A stretch of DNA of 64,000 nt, taken from Desertihabitans aurantiacus (GTDB lineage Bacteria; Actinomycetota; Actinomycetes; Propionibacteriales; Propionibacteriaceae). The notes under the pieces were generated by a model. It did not search any database, was not told the DNA's origin, and saw nothing but the letters and a program-made list of their open reading frames with translations. The DNA lies in the NCBI RefSeq assembly GCF_003344635.1, contig NZ_QPKK01000001.1, forward strand, positions 1 through 64,000, read 5' to 3'. Made by a program: the position numbers and the translations under genes. The first letter of the stretch is position 1, and the number at the start of each line of letters is the position of its first letter. Shown here piece after piece: positions 16,554-25,289 of the stretch.

Positions 16554-17744
16554 TCACGTGGCCCACGGAGCCACCTCCTGGTCGACGCGGGGGGCGATCA
16601 GCCGCAGGAGCGGCAGCACCACGAGCAGGAAGAGCGTGACGAGCACGGAGCTCACCCACACCGGGCCCAGGTAGCCCGAGCCCGCACCGAGGGCCGCTGC
16701 AGCGAGGGCGGGGCCGCCGGCCGCACCGAGGTTGAGCGCCGCGGTCGCGTACGAGCCGGCCATCGTGGGCGCGCCGGGGGCCTCGTACAGCACCCGGGTG
16801 ACGAGGGTGCTCCCCACCGCGAAGGACAGCGCCCCCTGCACGAGCACAAGGGCCAGGAGCGCCACCGGCTGGTCGGCCAGGACCGCCAGTCCGATCCAGC
16901 CGAGCAGCAGCAGTGGCCCGCCGACCACGACGACGGTGCCGGGACGCTGGTCGGACAGCCGTCCCGCGACGGTGACGCCGACGAAGGAGCCGGCACCGAA
17001 CAGCACGAGCACCAGCGGGATCCACAGCTCGCCCAGGCCGGCGACCTCAGTGATGACCGGCGCCAGGAACGTGAACGTCGCGAAGGTGGCGGCGTTCACC
17101 AGGGCAGCCAGCACCATGACCACGACCAGCCGGGGCTTGGTCAGCTCGGCGACCTCACCCCGCAGCGCCGGGCCGACCGGACGGTCCTGGCTGGCCGCCG
17201 GCCTGGCCGGGATGCTCCTGACGACGCCAATCGCCGCCGGTAGGCACAGCAGAGCGACCGCCCAGAACGTGGCCCGCCAGTCGAGCAGGGCGCCCAGCAC
17301 CGCGCCGCCGGGCACGCCCGCGACGGTGGCGAGGGTCGTCCCCGAGAGCAGCACCGCCAGCGCACGCCCCTTCTGGTTGGCCGGCACGAGGGTGGTGGCC
17401 GTCGTCAGGGCGATGGCGAGGAAGCCGGCGTTGGCCAGAGCAGCGACCACCCGGGTGGCGAACAGCACCCAGAAGGTCGTGGTCACCGCCCCGACGACGT
17501 GCGAGACGACGAAGACCGCGAGGAGACCCAGCAAGCTGGACCGAGCAGGCCAGCGACGCGCGACCACCGCCATCGACGGCGCGCCGACGACCATGCCGAC
17601 CGCGAAGGCCGACGTCAGCAGGCCCGCCACCGCGACCGGGACATCGAGGCTGGTCGCGATGTCGGGGACCAGGCCGGCGAGCATGAACTCCGAGGTACCC
17701 ATGGCGAACACCGCCATGGCGAGCAGGTAGAGAGACAAGGGCAT
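16554..17744 (-). CDS. MFS drug efflux transporter (Cmx/CmlR-like)
   Basis: A 396-aa 12-helix major facilitator. Opening MPLSLYLLAMAVFAMGTSEFMLAGL and the motif-A-like loop GAPSMAVVARRWPAR are typical of DHA1 pumps in the Cml/Cmx chloramphenicol-exporter branch of actinomycetes; sugar-efflux (AraJ) relatives share them. GGAGGTGCC precedes the ATG. No attenuator-type leader peptide is evident upstream. Substrate is inferred from general resemblance only. Confidence 0.82.
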   Translation of the reverse strand: MPLSLYLLAMAVFAMGTSEFMLAGLVPDIATSLDVPVAVAGLLTSAFAVGMVVGAPSMAVVARRWPARSSLLGLLAVFVVSHVVGAVTTTFWVLFATRVVAALANAGFLAIALTTATTLVPANQKGRALAVLLSGTTLATVAGVPGGAVLGALLDWRATFWAVALLCLPAAIGVVRSIPARPAASQDRPVGPALRGEVAELTKPRLVVVMVLAALVNAATFATFTFLAPVITEVAGLGELWIPLVLVLFGAGSFVGVTVAGRLSDQRPGTVVVVGGPLLLLGWIGLAVLADQPVALLALVLVQGALSFAVGSTLVTRVLYEAPGAPTMAGSYATAALNLGAAGGPALAAAALGAGSGYLGPVWVSSVLVTLFLLVVLPLLRLIAPRVDQEVAPWAT

Positions 17745-18152
17745 CGAGGCACCTCCAGGGCGAGAGCGAGAGAAGAAGGTCGTCTCGTCATCGCGGTCAG
17801 CGCCCGGCCGGGTGCGCGCACGCCCGATGCGGATGAGGTGCGCAGGAGGAGGGAAGAGCTCAGGGGTTCTGGGAGCTGACGGCGTGACCGCGAGCCCCCA
17901 CCGTGGATGCCTCAGGACTCGACATGTCGGCGACACTACGCACGACCTGGCGGCCGGGCAATCAACTTCTGCGGAGGGCTCTGGCGGCACCGCGAGGACG
18001 GCCGGCGACGACGAGATGACGCTCTGGAACTTCCTCAGAGCACCAGCAGGAGCAGCGCCATGGCGATGACGGCGAGGATCGCCACGCCGACGGCGTTCCG
18101 GCTGCTGGAGTGCAGCCGTGCGACGGCCACGCCGCCGACGACCGGAAGAGCC
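17745..18152. other. gene-free stretch with membrane-protein scrap
   Basis: No intact gene. On the minus strand 18035-18150 reads as a C-terminal membrane helix (RNAVGVAILAVIAMALLLLVL, stop) without an upstream gene, i.e. a remnant. It abuts the DNA-methyltransferase remnant exactly at 18153, so two broken genes are joined here. Confidence 0.4.
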
Positions 18153-18275
18153 GGTGCGGCGTTGTCCGAGGTCCTCGACCTCGAGCGTGAGGTCGTGCTC
18201 GACTGGGACGAGCCGCAGGACTGGTTCACCCAGGACTACTGCCTGATCTTCCGCCCACCTACCCCGAGCAGCTGA
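18153..18275 (+). pseudogene. DNA-methyltransferase C-terminal remnant
   Basis: Forty codons (GAALSEVLDLEREVVLDWDE...QDWFTQDYCLIFRP, stop) nearly identical to the end of the intact DNA methyltransferase at 27816-28565. No catalytic motifs remain. Homology to the other copy resumes after repeat copy g at about 18355 and goes on to about 18455. The locus is thus a partial segmental duplicate of 28380-28612. Confidence 0.8.
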
Positions 18276-18285
18276 CCGGGTCAGC

Positions 18286-18320
18286 GTTGTCGAGTGGCTC
18301 AACAACCATCGTCACTGAAC
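18286..18320 (+). repeat. hairpin-repeat copy g (compact form)
   Basis: GTTGTCGAG-tgg-CTCAACAAC followed by CATCGTCACTGAAC. The arms pair at 8 of 9 positions with only a 3-nt loop. The 3' part matches the core of copies e and f. It lies inside sequence otherwise duplicated at 28.4-28.6 kb, and the other duplicate lacks it, so it was inserted here or deleted there. Confidence 0.65.
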
Positions 18321-18416
18321 CGAGCCAGAGCCCGCCGAGACCGATGAGTCCCCGCCCGGCTGCGTCCGGGACGGTGTCAGGTCGACCCAGCGCCACCATC
18401 GCACGCCTGCGTAAAG

Positions 18417-18428
18417 CCGGTGCACCGG
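18417..18428. promoter_or_regulatory. 12-bp palindrome before the 2H phosphoesterase
   Basis: CCGGTGCACCGG, a perfect palindrome 26 bp upstream of the ATG of 18455-19018 within GTAAAG...TACCTAG. The same palindrome with the same flanks occurs at 28568-28579, after the intact DNA methyltransferase. Candidate operator or recombination mark. Confidence 0.4.
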
Positions 18429-18454
18429 AGCTGGCGTGTACCTAGCCTGGCGCG

Positions 18455-19018
18455 ATGTACAGCTTGGACGTGCCGCCGTCACCGGCTGCGCCCACCCGGA
18501 CCGCCGTCATCGTCCACATCGCCAGCGCTGACCCGATCGTGCACCAGCACCGCTCCCGGCTGGACCGCGCCGCGGCCTGCGGGGTCCCCGCCCACGTCAC
18601 CGTCCTCTCCCCCTTCGTGCCCCCGCACCGCATCGACACATCGGTCATCTCGACCCTGGAAGCAGCGGTGGCCTCCGTCGCAGCCTTCGACTGCGACTTC
18701 GTCCGGGCGGACTGGTTCGACTCCGACGTGCTGTGGCTCGCTCCGAGTCCGGAAGCTCCGTTCCGCCAGCTCACCGAAGCGGTGTGGACCGCGTTCCCCG
18801 ATCACCCGCCCTACAGCGGCGCCTTCACCTCGCCCCAGCCGCACCTGACCGTGGGTGAGGCACAGCTCGCAGACCTCACCGCGTTGAAGGCGGCAGAAGT
18901 AGCGGTGCAACGGGGACTACCGTTCCGCCACCATGTCGATCACGCACTGCTGATCGCCGGCAGTGACGAGCCCAGCTCCTGGCGAACCGTGCACCGCATT
19001 CCGCTCGACCGACCCTGA
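18455..19018 (+). CDS. 2H phosphoesterase (2'-5' RNA ligase family)
   Basis: A 187-aa LigT-like protein. Two HxT motifs define the family: His47-Val-Thr49 (AHVTVLSPF) and His130-Leu-Thr132 (PHLTVGEA). Such enzymes act on 2',3'-cyclic phosphates or nucleotide-linked phosphodiesters; the actual substrate is open. It is a single gene preceded by the duplicated palindrome segment and followed 54 bp later by a methyltransferase. Confidence 0.87.
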   Translation: MYSLDVPPSPAAPTRTAVIVHIASADPIVHQHRSRLDRAAACGVPAHVTVLSPFVPPHRIDTSVISTLEAAVASVAAFDCDFVRADWFDSDVLWLAPSPEAPFRQLTEAVWTAFPDHPPYSGAFTSPQPHLTVGEAQLADLTALKAAEVAVQRGLPFRHHVDHALLIAGSDEPSSWRTVHRIPLDRP

Positions 19019-19072
19019 CGTCGAGACCGTCGCCCCGTCCCAGGCTGATGAGCGGCATGCCACAGTGCTCCC

Positions 19073-19663
19073 GTGGGAGTGGAGCAGGACAGCTCGACCT
19101 GGGACGACGAGGCCGTCGGCTACGACGAGCCCGCAGATCATGGGCTGCACGCCGCTGGAGTCCGTGGAGCGTGGCGGGACCTGCTGCTCGCGCAGCTACC
19201 GGACCCGCCCGCGGCGGTCGCCGATCTGGGCTGCGGTACCGCCAGCCTGTCGGTGCTCCTCGCCGCAGAAGGGTTCGCCGTGCACGGCGTGGACTTCTCC
19301 GCCGCGATGCTGGAGCGGGCGAGAGCCAAGGCGGACGGAGCCGGCGTCGAGATCGCGTTGACGCACGGGGACGTCGCTGTGCCGCCACTCGGCGACGGGC
19401 TCTTCGACGTGGTGCTCTGCCGACATGTCCTGTGGGCCGTGCCTGATCCGGCGGCCGCCCTCGGGCGCTGGCTGGAGCTGCTCCGACCGGACGGCCGGCT
19501 CGTCCTCATCGAGGGCATGTGGGGCACCGGGGTCGGGCTGGCCTCCTCGCGGACCGAGCAGCTCGTCCGCGAGGTCGGACGTGAACCGGTGCGCCACGAC
19601 CTGACGGACCCGGCGCTGTGGGGCCGGACCATCACCGACCACCGCTACCTCGTGACGGCATGA
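19073..19663 (+). CDS. class I SAM-dependent methyltransferase
   Basis: A 196-aa type-11 methyltransferase. Motif I VADLGCGTASL, acidic HGVDFSAAML, then FDVVLCRHVLWAVPDP and LLRPDGRLVLIEG follow in the expected order. GTG start. Substrate unknown; small-molecule O- or N-methylation is usual for this size. It may share a transcript with the 2H phosphoesterase. Confidence 0.85.
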   Translation: MGVEQDSSTWDDEAVGYDEPADHGLHAAGVRGAWRDLLLAQLPDPPAAVADLGCGTASLSVLLAAEGFAVHGVDFSAAMLERARAKADGAGVEIALTHGDVAVPPLGDGLFDVVLCRHVLWAVPDPAAALGRWLELLRPDGRLVLIEGMWGTGVGLASSRTEQLVREVGREPVRHDLTDPALWGRTITDHRYLVTA

Positions 19664-19842
19664 CGGGGACGGGGTCGGCGGGGTAGGCATCCGGCCGTTC
19701 TCGACCCGACCCCGATCCGCGCACTCCGGGCGTCCGCGCCTCCCAATCTGTGCTGCAGGTGCGCTCTGCTCTGGTGGTCCGAGGGGATCTGCTGGGGGCG
19801 AGACCGACGCCGGACCGGCGGGCCGGTCCGAGGCTGCCCGGT

Positions 19843-20639
19843 TCAACGGGGCCGGAGCCGGTACCGGTACAGGCGCGTGCCCCGGAAGCGCCAGGAGCTG
19901 ACGGCATCCCGGACGGTCATGATCAACCGGGGACTGGACCAGGACTGCGACGGCTTGGTCAGCATCCAGCCGGCACCGACACTCACGGTGGCATGGGCCA
20001 CCTGGCCGTGCTCGGTCCACATGAAGACGGTCCCCGGGTCGTCGTCACGTGCGGTGCCGCTGATCGGCTCGGCGTGCTGTTCGACCCAGGTCTGGAACTG
20101 CTGCGGATCCACCTGGACGTCGTCGGTGTCGAGCCCGGACGCCGCCATGACGGTTCCGAAGCAGTTCGGTCCGGATCCGTGCGCGAAGGTGCCAGCCAGC
20201 GCTCGGGCTTGGGGAGAAGAGGTTCCGCGCGCTCCCACACACCGGTGGGGAGGACGTCGTGCCGACTGGGACGCACCGCCCCGGAGGCGACCCAGCGGAG
20301 CATCACCTCGTCGCCGGCGGCAGCCAGCTCCGAGGGCCACACCGGCATCGTCTTCGGGCGTACCGTCCTGCGCCGGATGGCCAGGAGGGCCCGCCGGTGG
20401 CTGGGTCGGAGGGCCCAGAACTCGGCTCCGCTGAGCCAGGTCCACGTCCCGTCGTACATGAAGAACGTGTCCTGCCACTCCGCGGTCGGCTGCACGCGAC
20501 GGTCGGGAACGGCGGCTGCCACGTCCGGTCGCATCAGGTCGGTGCGGAAGGGCTGCACGGGCGGGGCGAACCAGCCTCGCCAGCGCTCGAGCACGTCAGC
20601 GGCAACGGTTATCCCCAGGACCTGGGCTGGTTGCTCCAT
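19843..20639 (-). pseudogene. uncharacterised gene with one frameshift
   Basis: The first two thirds (MEQPAQVLGITVAADVLERW to about VWERAEPLLPKPER) and the last third (LAGTFAHGSGPNCFGTVM to the C-terminus RGTRLYRYRLRPR) lie in different frames that join near 20195. Total span is not a multiple of three. The joined product would be about 264 aa. The late part has a conserved-looking Cys in GPNCFG and His in HGQVAHATVSVG, reminiscent of NlpC/P60-type cysteine hydrolases. Either a recent pseudogene or a base error in the assembly. Confidence 0.6.
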
Positions 20640-20772
20640 CCGAGCTCCTCGTCTGCCGGAGCCGAGTTGGTTCGCTGCAGAGATGATCGCGCACTCCGAT
20701 CGCGCGCGGCGAGATCGTCGATGAGGGCGCGTCCGCGTACGGCCCCGCGCATCCTCTGCGAGGCTCCATGCC

Positions 20773-21264
20773 ATGTCTTTGCTGGAGCAGGACTTCTTCG
20801 ACGCTGTCGCCAGGCGCCGGCTGGTACGGCCCTCGGTCCGAGCGATCATCTTCTCCGCCGACCAGCAGCGCCTCCTCGTCCAGCGGCCGAGCGACTCCCC
20901 GGGGGCCAGCTACGCGTTCATCGGCGGCGAGTACGAGATCGGCGACACCTTCGAGGGGCGGTTGCGAGCCGAGATCGAGGAGGAGACGAACGCACGCCTG
21001 GTGAGCTGGGAGTACCTGTTCGTGGTCGAGAACCGGTTCATGGCGGGCGACGAACGAATCCACGGGCTGGAGCACTACCTCCGCGCGACGATCGACCGCG
21101 AGGACGTCACCTCCCGGGAACCGCACCTGGTGCAGGAGTGGCTGCCTGCTGCTGAGGTGACATCGGCCCCGCTGCGACCCGCGGTGGTGCGCGACCTGCT
21201 CGGCAGCGACCTGACGGGCGTCCGCCACCTCGTCGCTGACGGCTGGTCGTCGGACCCGCGATGA
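20773..21264 (+). CDS. NUDIX hydrolase with degenerate box
   Basis: A 163-aa NUDIX-fold protein. The box region is GGEYEIGDTFEGRLR then AEIEEETN (from G51): the leading Arg of REUxEExGU is Ala and the late Gly is Asn, while the metal-binding EExxE glutamates remain. Activity is therefore likely but not certain. The stop overlaps the following methyltransferase ATG by 4 nt, so the two are co-expressed. Confidence 0.8.
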   Translation: MSLLEQDFFDAVARRRLVRPSVRAIIFSADQQRLLVQRPSDSPGASYAFIGGEYEIGDTFEGRLRAEIEEETNARLVSWEYLFVVENRFMAGDERIHGLEHYLRATIDREDVTSREPHLVQEWLPAAEVTSAPLRPAVVRDLLGSDLTGVRHLVADGWSSDPR

Positions 21265-21962
21265 GCGATCACTACGACACGTTCGCCGACAGCTACGAAG
21301 CGGAGAACGCCGCCAGCCTCATGAACGCCTTCTACGAGCGACCAGCCATGATCGCGCTGGCCGGCGACGTCCGTGGCCGGCGGATCCTCGACGCCGGATG
21401 CGGCTCGGGCCCGCTCTCGGCCGCACTGCGCGGCCGGGGCGCCATCATGACGGGCTTCGACGCCAGTCCGGCGATGATCGAGCTCGCCCGCCGGAGGCTC
21501 GGTGCGGACGTCCCGCTGCAGGTCGCCGACCTCGGCGAACCTCTACCGTTCCCCGACGACGCCTTCGACGACGTCGTCGCCTCGCTCGTGCTGCACTACC
21601 TGCAGGACTGGAGCGGCCCCCTCGCAGAGCTGAGACGCGTGCTGCGTCCCGGCGGCCGACTGATTCTCTCGGTCAACCATCCCACCGTCCGCCTGTTCAC
21701 CCATCCCGACGAGGACTACTTCGCCATCCGGCAGTACTCCGAGGACTTCGTGATGGCGGGGAAGGAAGTGGTCCTCACCTTCTGGCACCGTCCTCTGCAC
21801 GCGATGACCGACGCGTTCACCGCGGCGGGCTTCCGCATCTGCGTCCTCTCCGAACCCCCGCCGGCACCCGACACCCCGCGCGTCCTCCTCCCGCCCCGCA
21901 TCGCCGCCGGCGAACGCACCGCCTTCCTGGGCTTCATCTTCTTCAGCCTGGAAGCGGCCTGA
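21261..21962 (+). CDS. class I SAM-dependent methyltransferase
   Basis: A 233-aa type-11 methyltransferase. Motif I ILDAGCGSGPL, motif II GFDASPAM, motif IV-like FDDVVASLVLHYL and RVLRPGGRLILSVNHP are intact. Co-transcribed with the NUDIX gene (ATGA overlap). Substrate unknown. Confidence 0.87.
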   Translation: MSDHYDTFADSYEAENAASLMNAFYERPAMIALAGDVRGRRILDAGCGSGPLSAALRGRGAIMTGFDASPAMIELARRRLGADVPLQVADLGEPLPFPDDAFDDVVASLVLHYLQDWSGPLAELRRVLRPGGRLILSVNHPTVRLFTHPDEDYFAIRQYSEDFVMAGKEVVLTFWHRPLHAMTDAFTAAGFRICVLSEPPPAPDTPRVLLPPRIAAGERTAFLGFIFFSLEAA

Positions 21963-22036
21963 ACCACAACTGCCCGCACCGGACCCCCGGGGAGGTGCGA
22001 CTTGCCTGCCCGCGACGCCCACGGAAGGGTGCTCCT

Positions 22037-22636
22037 GTGCCGTTCGAGGACGAGCTCGGCGACGGGGTCACGGTGCACCCCTACCGTCCGAGCTGGGCAA
22101 CCGAGGCTGCTGACCTCGCCACCACACTGAGCCGAGCAGTCCGGTCCGCGGTCGCCGTGGAGCACATCGGCTCCACAGCCGTCGCCGGCATGTCGGCCAA
22201 GGACGTCCTGGACATGATGGTCGTGGTGCCCGATCCCACCGCCTCGGATGTCGAGCACGACCTCACCTGGCTCGGTTACCGCCGCCGCCCCGAGCCGTGG
22301 AACAACAGCGAGCCAGCCGCTGGGCGACACTGGCCCAAGATGACCTTCGCCCCTCCCGTCGGCGGCAGGGCCCAGAACATCCACGTCCGGGCGGTCGGCA
22401 GCCCGACTCTGCGGCTGGCGCTCCTCTTCCGTGACCACCTGCGCGCCAGTCCGCAGCGGACGGCCTGGTGGTCGGAGCTGAAGACCGCAGCGGCTGCCGT
22501 CGCTCCTGACCTCGCCGCCTACGGACGTCTCAAGTACCCCGCCTGGTGCCTGCTGATGGAGCTCGCCGAGACGTGGGCCCGTGACACGGGCTGGCGACCA
22601 CCCGACCACGGTCTCCTCGCGGGCGACGACGTCTGA
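22037..22636 (+). CDS. GrpB/UPF0157 family protein
   Basis: A 199-aa GrpB-like protein of the nucleotidyltransferase superfamily. Diagnostic block VEHIGSTAVAGMSAKDVLDMMV, then NIHVRAVGSPTLRLALLFRDHLR and YGRLKYPAWCLLMELAETWA. GTG start with GGAAGGGTG upstream. Biochemical role of the family is not established. It is a stand-alone unit 74 bp after the methyltransferase. Confidence 0.85.
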   Translation: MPFEDELGDGVTVHPYRPSWATEAADLATTLSRAVRSAVAVEHIGSTAVAGMSAKDVLDMMVVVPDPTASDVEHDLTWLGYRRRPEPWNNSEPAAGRHWPKMTFAPPVGGRAQNIHVRAVGSPTLRLALLFRDHLRASPQRTAWWSELKTAAAAVAPDLAAYGRLKYPAWCLLMELAETWARDTGWRPPDHGLLAGDDV

Positions 22637-22751
22637 TGCCGGAGTGGCCGTCCCTCGCTGCGGCTGCCGCGGGAGTACCGGTTCTCATGCGCGAACCGGG
22701 TCGGTGCGGTGTACTGGGCCAAGACCCCAGCCGCCGACGTCAGGAGTCGCC

Positions 22752-23507
22752 ATGCCCAGGTACAGCCGAGCGGTCCTGAAGCTGAGCGGTGAGGCGCTCG
22801 CTGGCGAGGCCGGCTGGGGCGTCGACCCGAACCGCCTCGCCCACCTCAGCGACCAGGTCCTCGCCGTGCACGACCTCGGCGTCCAGGTGGCGGTCGTGGT
22901 CGGCGGCGGGAACTACTTCCGCGGCCGGATGGCCGACGGGTGGGGCATCGGACGAGCCGAGGCGGACAACATCGGCATGCTCGGCACGGTCATGAACGCC
23001 CTCATGCTCCGCGGCGCCCTCACGGCACGCACCGACGCCGACATCCGCGTGATGACCGCGGTCCCGATTCAGTCCGTGGCCGAGCCCTTCATCCGCCTGC
23101 GCGCCATCTCCCACCTCGAGCAGGGGCGCATCGTCATCCTGGCCGGCGGCATCGGGCAGCCCTACGTCACGACCGACTACCCGGCCGTCCAGCGAGCGCT
23201 GGAGCTCGAAGCCGATGCTCTGCTCGTCGCCAAGCGCGGCATCGACGCCGTCTACGACAAGGACCCCAACCTCCACCCCGACGCGGTCCGCTTCGACCGG
23301 CTGACCTACGACGAAGCCGTCGCCCGAGGTCTCAAGGTGATGGACACCAGCGCCTTCGTGCTCGCCGGCGAACAAGCCCTCACCATGCACGTCTTCGACA
23401 TCGCCCAACCGGGCGTGATGCGCCGCATCTGCCTGGGCGAGGACGTCGGCACCCTCATCACCGCAGCCGGGCGAACCGTGCTGAGCGGCGCGGCAGACCT
23501 GAGCTGA
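22752..23507 (+). CDS. UMP-kinase-like amino acid kinase family protein
   Basis: A 251-aa PyrH-type kinase. GGGNYFRG, NIGMLGTVMNALML, TTDYPAVQRALELEADALL and KRGIDAVYDKDP follow the bacterial UMP kinase pattern. It is not in the usual rpsB-tsf-pyrH-frr setting, so it is probably an accessory paralogue rather than the housekeeping enzyme. An inverted repeat GGTTC/GAACC lies about 70 bp upstream. The stop is one base before the next start, so the monophosphatase-like gene shares the transcript. Confidence 0.85.
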   Translation: MPRYSRAVLKLSGEALAGEAGWGVDPNRLAHLSDQVLAVHDLGVQVAVVVGGGNYFRGRMADGWGIGRAEADNIGMLGTVMNALMLRGALTARTDADIRVMTAVPIQSVAEPFIRLRAISHLEQGRIVILAGGIGQPYVTTDYPAVQRALELEADALLVAKRGIDAVYDKDPNLHPDAVRFDRLTYDEAVARGLKVMDTSAFVLAGEQALTMHVFDIAQPGVMRRICLGEDVGTLITAAGRTVLSGAADLS

Positions 23508-23508
23508 C

Positions 23509-24294
23509 ATGACGCCGCACCCCGACGACGTCGCACTGTCCCACCGGCTCGCCGCAGCCGCCGACGCGATCAGCGCTCCCCTGCACGGCGACCCACTCCG
23601 CGTCTCACGCAAGGCCGACGGCACCCTGGTCAGCGCCGCCGACCTGCTCGTCGAGGAGGCGCTGCTGCAGATCCTGCGCGAGGAGCGTGCCGGTGACACC
23701 GTGCTGAGCGAGGAGCACGGCACCCTCGCCGGGAACCCCGGACGCCGGTGGATCCTCGACCCGATCGACGGCACCGACCCCTTCCTGTCGGGCCAGCGTT
23801 CCTGGGGCACCCACATCGCCCTCGAGGTGGACGGCGAGCTGGAGATCGCGGTCATCACCAGACCCACCGAAGGACGACGCTGGTGGGCCGCCCGCGGACA
23901 GGGCGCCTGGTCGCGCCGGGCGGACGCGCCCCGTGCCGAGGACACCGCGCTCCGCGTCTCCACGGTCGACCGCCTGGCGGCCGCTCGCGTCGGCGGCTTC
24001 GTCGACCCGGGCTCACGGACGGCGGCGGTCATCGCCGAGCACGCCCGCTGGGTCGCTGATCCACTCGGGGACGTCATCGGCCTGGTCGAGGGCAGGGTCG
24101 ACGCCGTCATCGCCCCGGGCGGGCAGCTGTGGGACCACGCCCCGCAGGTGCTGCTCACCGTCGAGGCCGGTGGCCGGTACACCGACCGTGACGGCGGCAG
24201 CAGCCCCGCAGTCCGCGGGGGCCTCTACACCAACGGCGCGCTCCACCCACAGGTCCTGGCTGTCCCGGAGCTGGGCTGGATCGCGGCCCGGTGA
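23509..24294 (+). CDS. inositol monophosphatase-family phosphatase
   Basis: A 261-aa Mg-dependent sugar or nucleotide phosphatase. Metal sites: Glu68/Glu69 (LSEEHG), Asp84-Pro-Ile-Asp87-Gly-Thr-Asp90, and Asp209 in WDHAP. Closest in feel to HisN-type histidinol phosphatase or SuhB; substrate open. It is co-transcribed with the UMP-kinase-like gene. An internally deleted scrap of it occurs at 27214-27284. Confidence 0.87.
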   Translation: MTPHPDDVALSHRLAAAADAISAPLHGDPLRVSRKADGTLVSAADLLVEEALLQILREERAGDTVLSEEHGTLAGNPGRRWILDPIDGTDPFLSGQRSWGTHIALEVDGELEIAVITRPTEGRRWWAARGQGAWSRRADAPRAEDTALRVSTVDRLAAARVGGFVDPGSRTAAVIAEHARWVADPLGDVIGLVEGRVDAVIAPGGQLWDHAPQVLLTVEAGGRYTDRDGGSSPAVRGGLYTNGALHPQVLAVPELGWIAAR

Positions 24295-24364
24295 TCGGCT
24301 CGAGCTCGATGCCGGCGGGTGCTCCACCCGTCGACACCGGGTCCACGACCACTGCTGAGGTTGC

Positions 24365-24628
24365 TCAGCAACGGATGATCTCTGCGCGCCGGAAGCGCGC
24401 GGGCTCGCCGGCGAACTCCAGCACCGCTCCCTCCAACGGGCCGAACCCCTCACCCCAGGAGCGGTGATCCGCTCCGGGCAGGCAGCTGACCAGACCCGCT
24501 TCCAGGTCACCTGAGTGGCCGACGAAGAGGACCCGCGCGTCGCTGTTGCCGTGGGGAGTCATCAGGTCACGCCAGAGAGCCGCGATCGTCCGGGACCACC
24601 GGAACAGCAGGTCCTCCAGGAACGACAT
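24365..24628 (-). pseudogene. histidine-phosphatase C-terminal remnant
   Basis: Frame of 87 codons from the ATG at 24628: MSFLEDLLFRWSRTIAALW, then ARVLFVGHSGDLEAGLVSCLPG and FAGEPARFRRAEIIRC. VLFVGHSG is the second-His block of phosphoglycerate-mutase-like phosphatases. The first half with the RHG motif is missing; that side is occupied by the divergent acetyltransferase gene. The stop codon lies in a 7-bp hairpin TGCTGAG/CTCAGCA. Remnant or very short orphan protein. Confidence 0.5.
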
Positions 24629-24716
24629 GTCCTGATCGTCACAGACGATCCCGAGCCGCGTCTCCTGACCGCCTGGGCTCTGGCCGAGGTCGACCGGCTG
24701 CTGGCACTCTCGATCC

Positions 24717-25289
24717 GTGGCCGAGGCGTCCGTACCGATCGAGTTCGCGGAGTACGCCGACGACGAGCTGCCCGAGCTGCTCCGCGTCCAGGTTCTGGAC
24801 TTCCAGCGGATCGTCTGGCCCGAGGGCTTCGCCGGAGCGAACCGCTTCCGGACGTGGACGTCCCACCCGAGCACGGCACCGATCCACCAGCTGTACGCGG
24901 CTGGGTCGCAGCTGGTCTCGCACCTGGAGATCGTGACGGTCACCGTGACCGTCGACGGCCACGAGTACCGCGCGGTGAGCCCGACCGCGGTGCTGACCTA
25001 TCCCGCGTTCCGCCGCGAGGGATGGAGCACCCGGCTGAACGCCAGGGCCGTCCAGCGGATCGACCGCAGCACCGCCGACATCGGACTGCTCACCTGCTCA
25101 CCGGAGCTGGCTCCGTTCTACGGCAGGGTCGGATGGACGCTTGCTCGCGACGTCCCCGTCATCGTCGGTCCCGAGGGAAGGACGTGGCAGTCCGAGGACG
25201 TGCTGCTGACCCGGGCGATCGGCTCGCGCAGCCGAGACGCACTCGAGCGACTGCAAGACCATCCTCTGCGGATCCAGGAAGAATGGTGA
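24717..25289 (+). CDS. GNAT acetyltransferase, AAC(2')-like
   Basis: A 190-aa GNAT protein starting with GTG. VSPTAVLTYPAFRREGWSTRLNARAV occupies the acetyl-CoA site (the usual Q/RxxGxG/A is REGWST), and ADIGLLTCSPELAPFYGRVGW is the typical beta5-alpha4 block of AAC(2')/Eis-related acetyltransferases. The altered pyrophosphate loop is notable. Antibiotic acetylation is possible but unproven. Confidence 0.75.
   Translation: MAEASVPIEFAEYADDELPELLRVQVLDFQRIVWPEGFAGANRFRTWTSHPSTAPIHQLYAAGSQLVSHLEIVTVTVTVDGHEYRAVSPTAVLTYPAFRREGWSTRLNARAVQRIDRSTADIGLLTCSPELAPFYGRVGWTLARDVPVIVGPEGRTWQSEDVLLTRAIGSRSRDALERLQDHPLRIQEEW

Noticed and set aside
17745-17900. Leader peptide/attenuator for the Cmx-like pump
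   Set aside because: No short ORF with its own stop and competing hairpins is found; the upstream frame simply overlaps the pump start.
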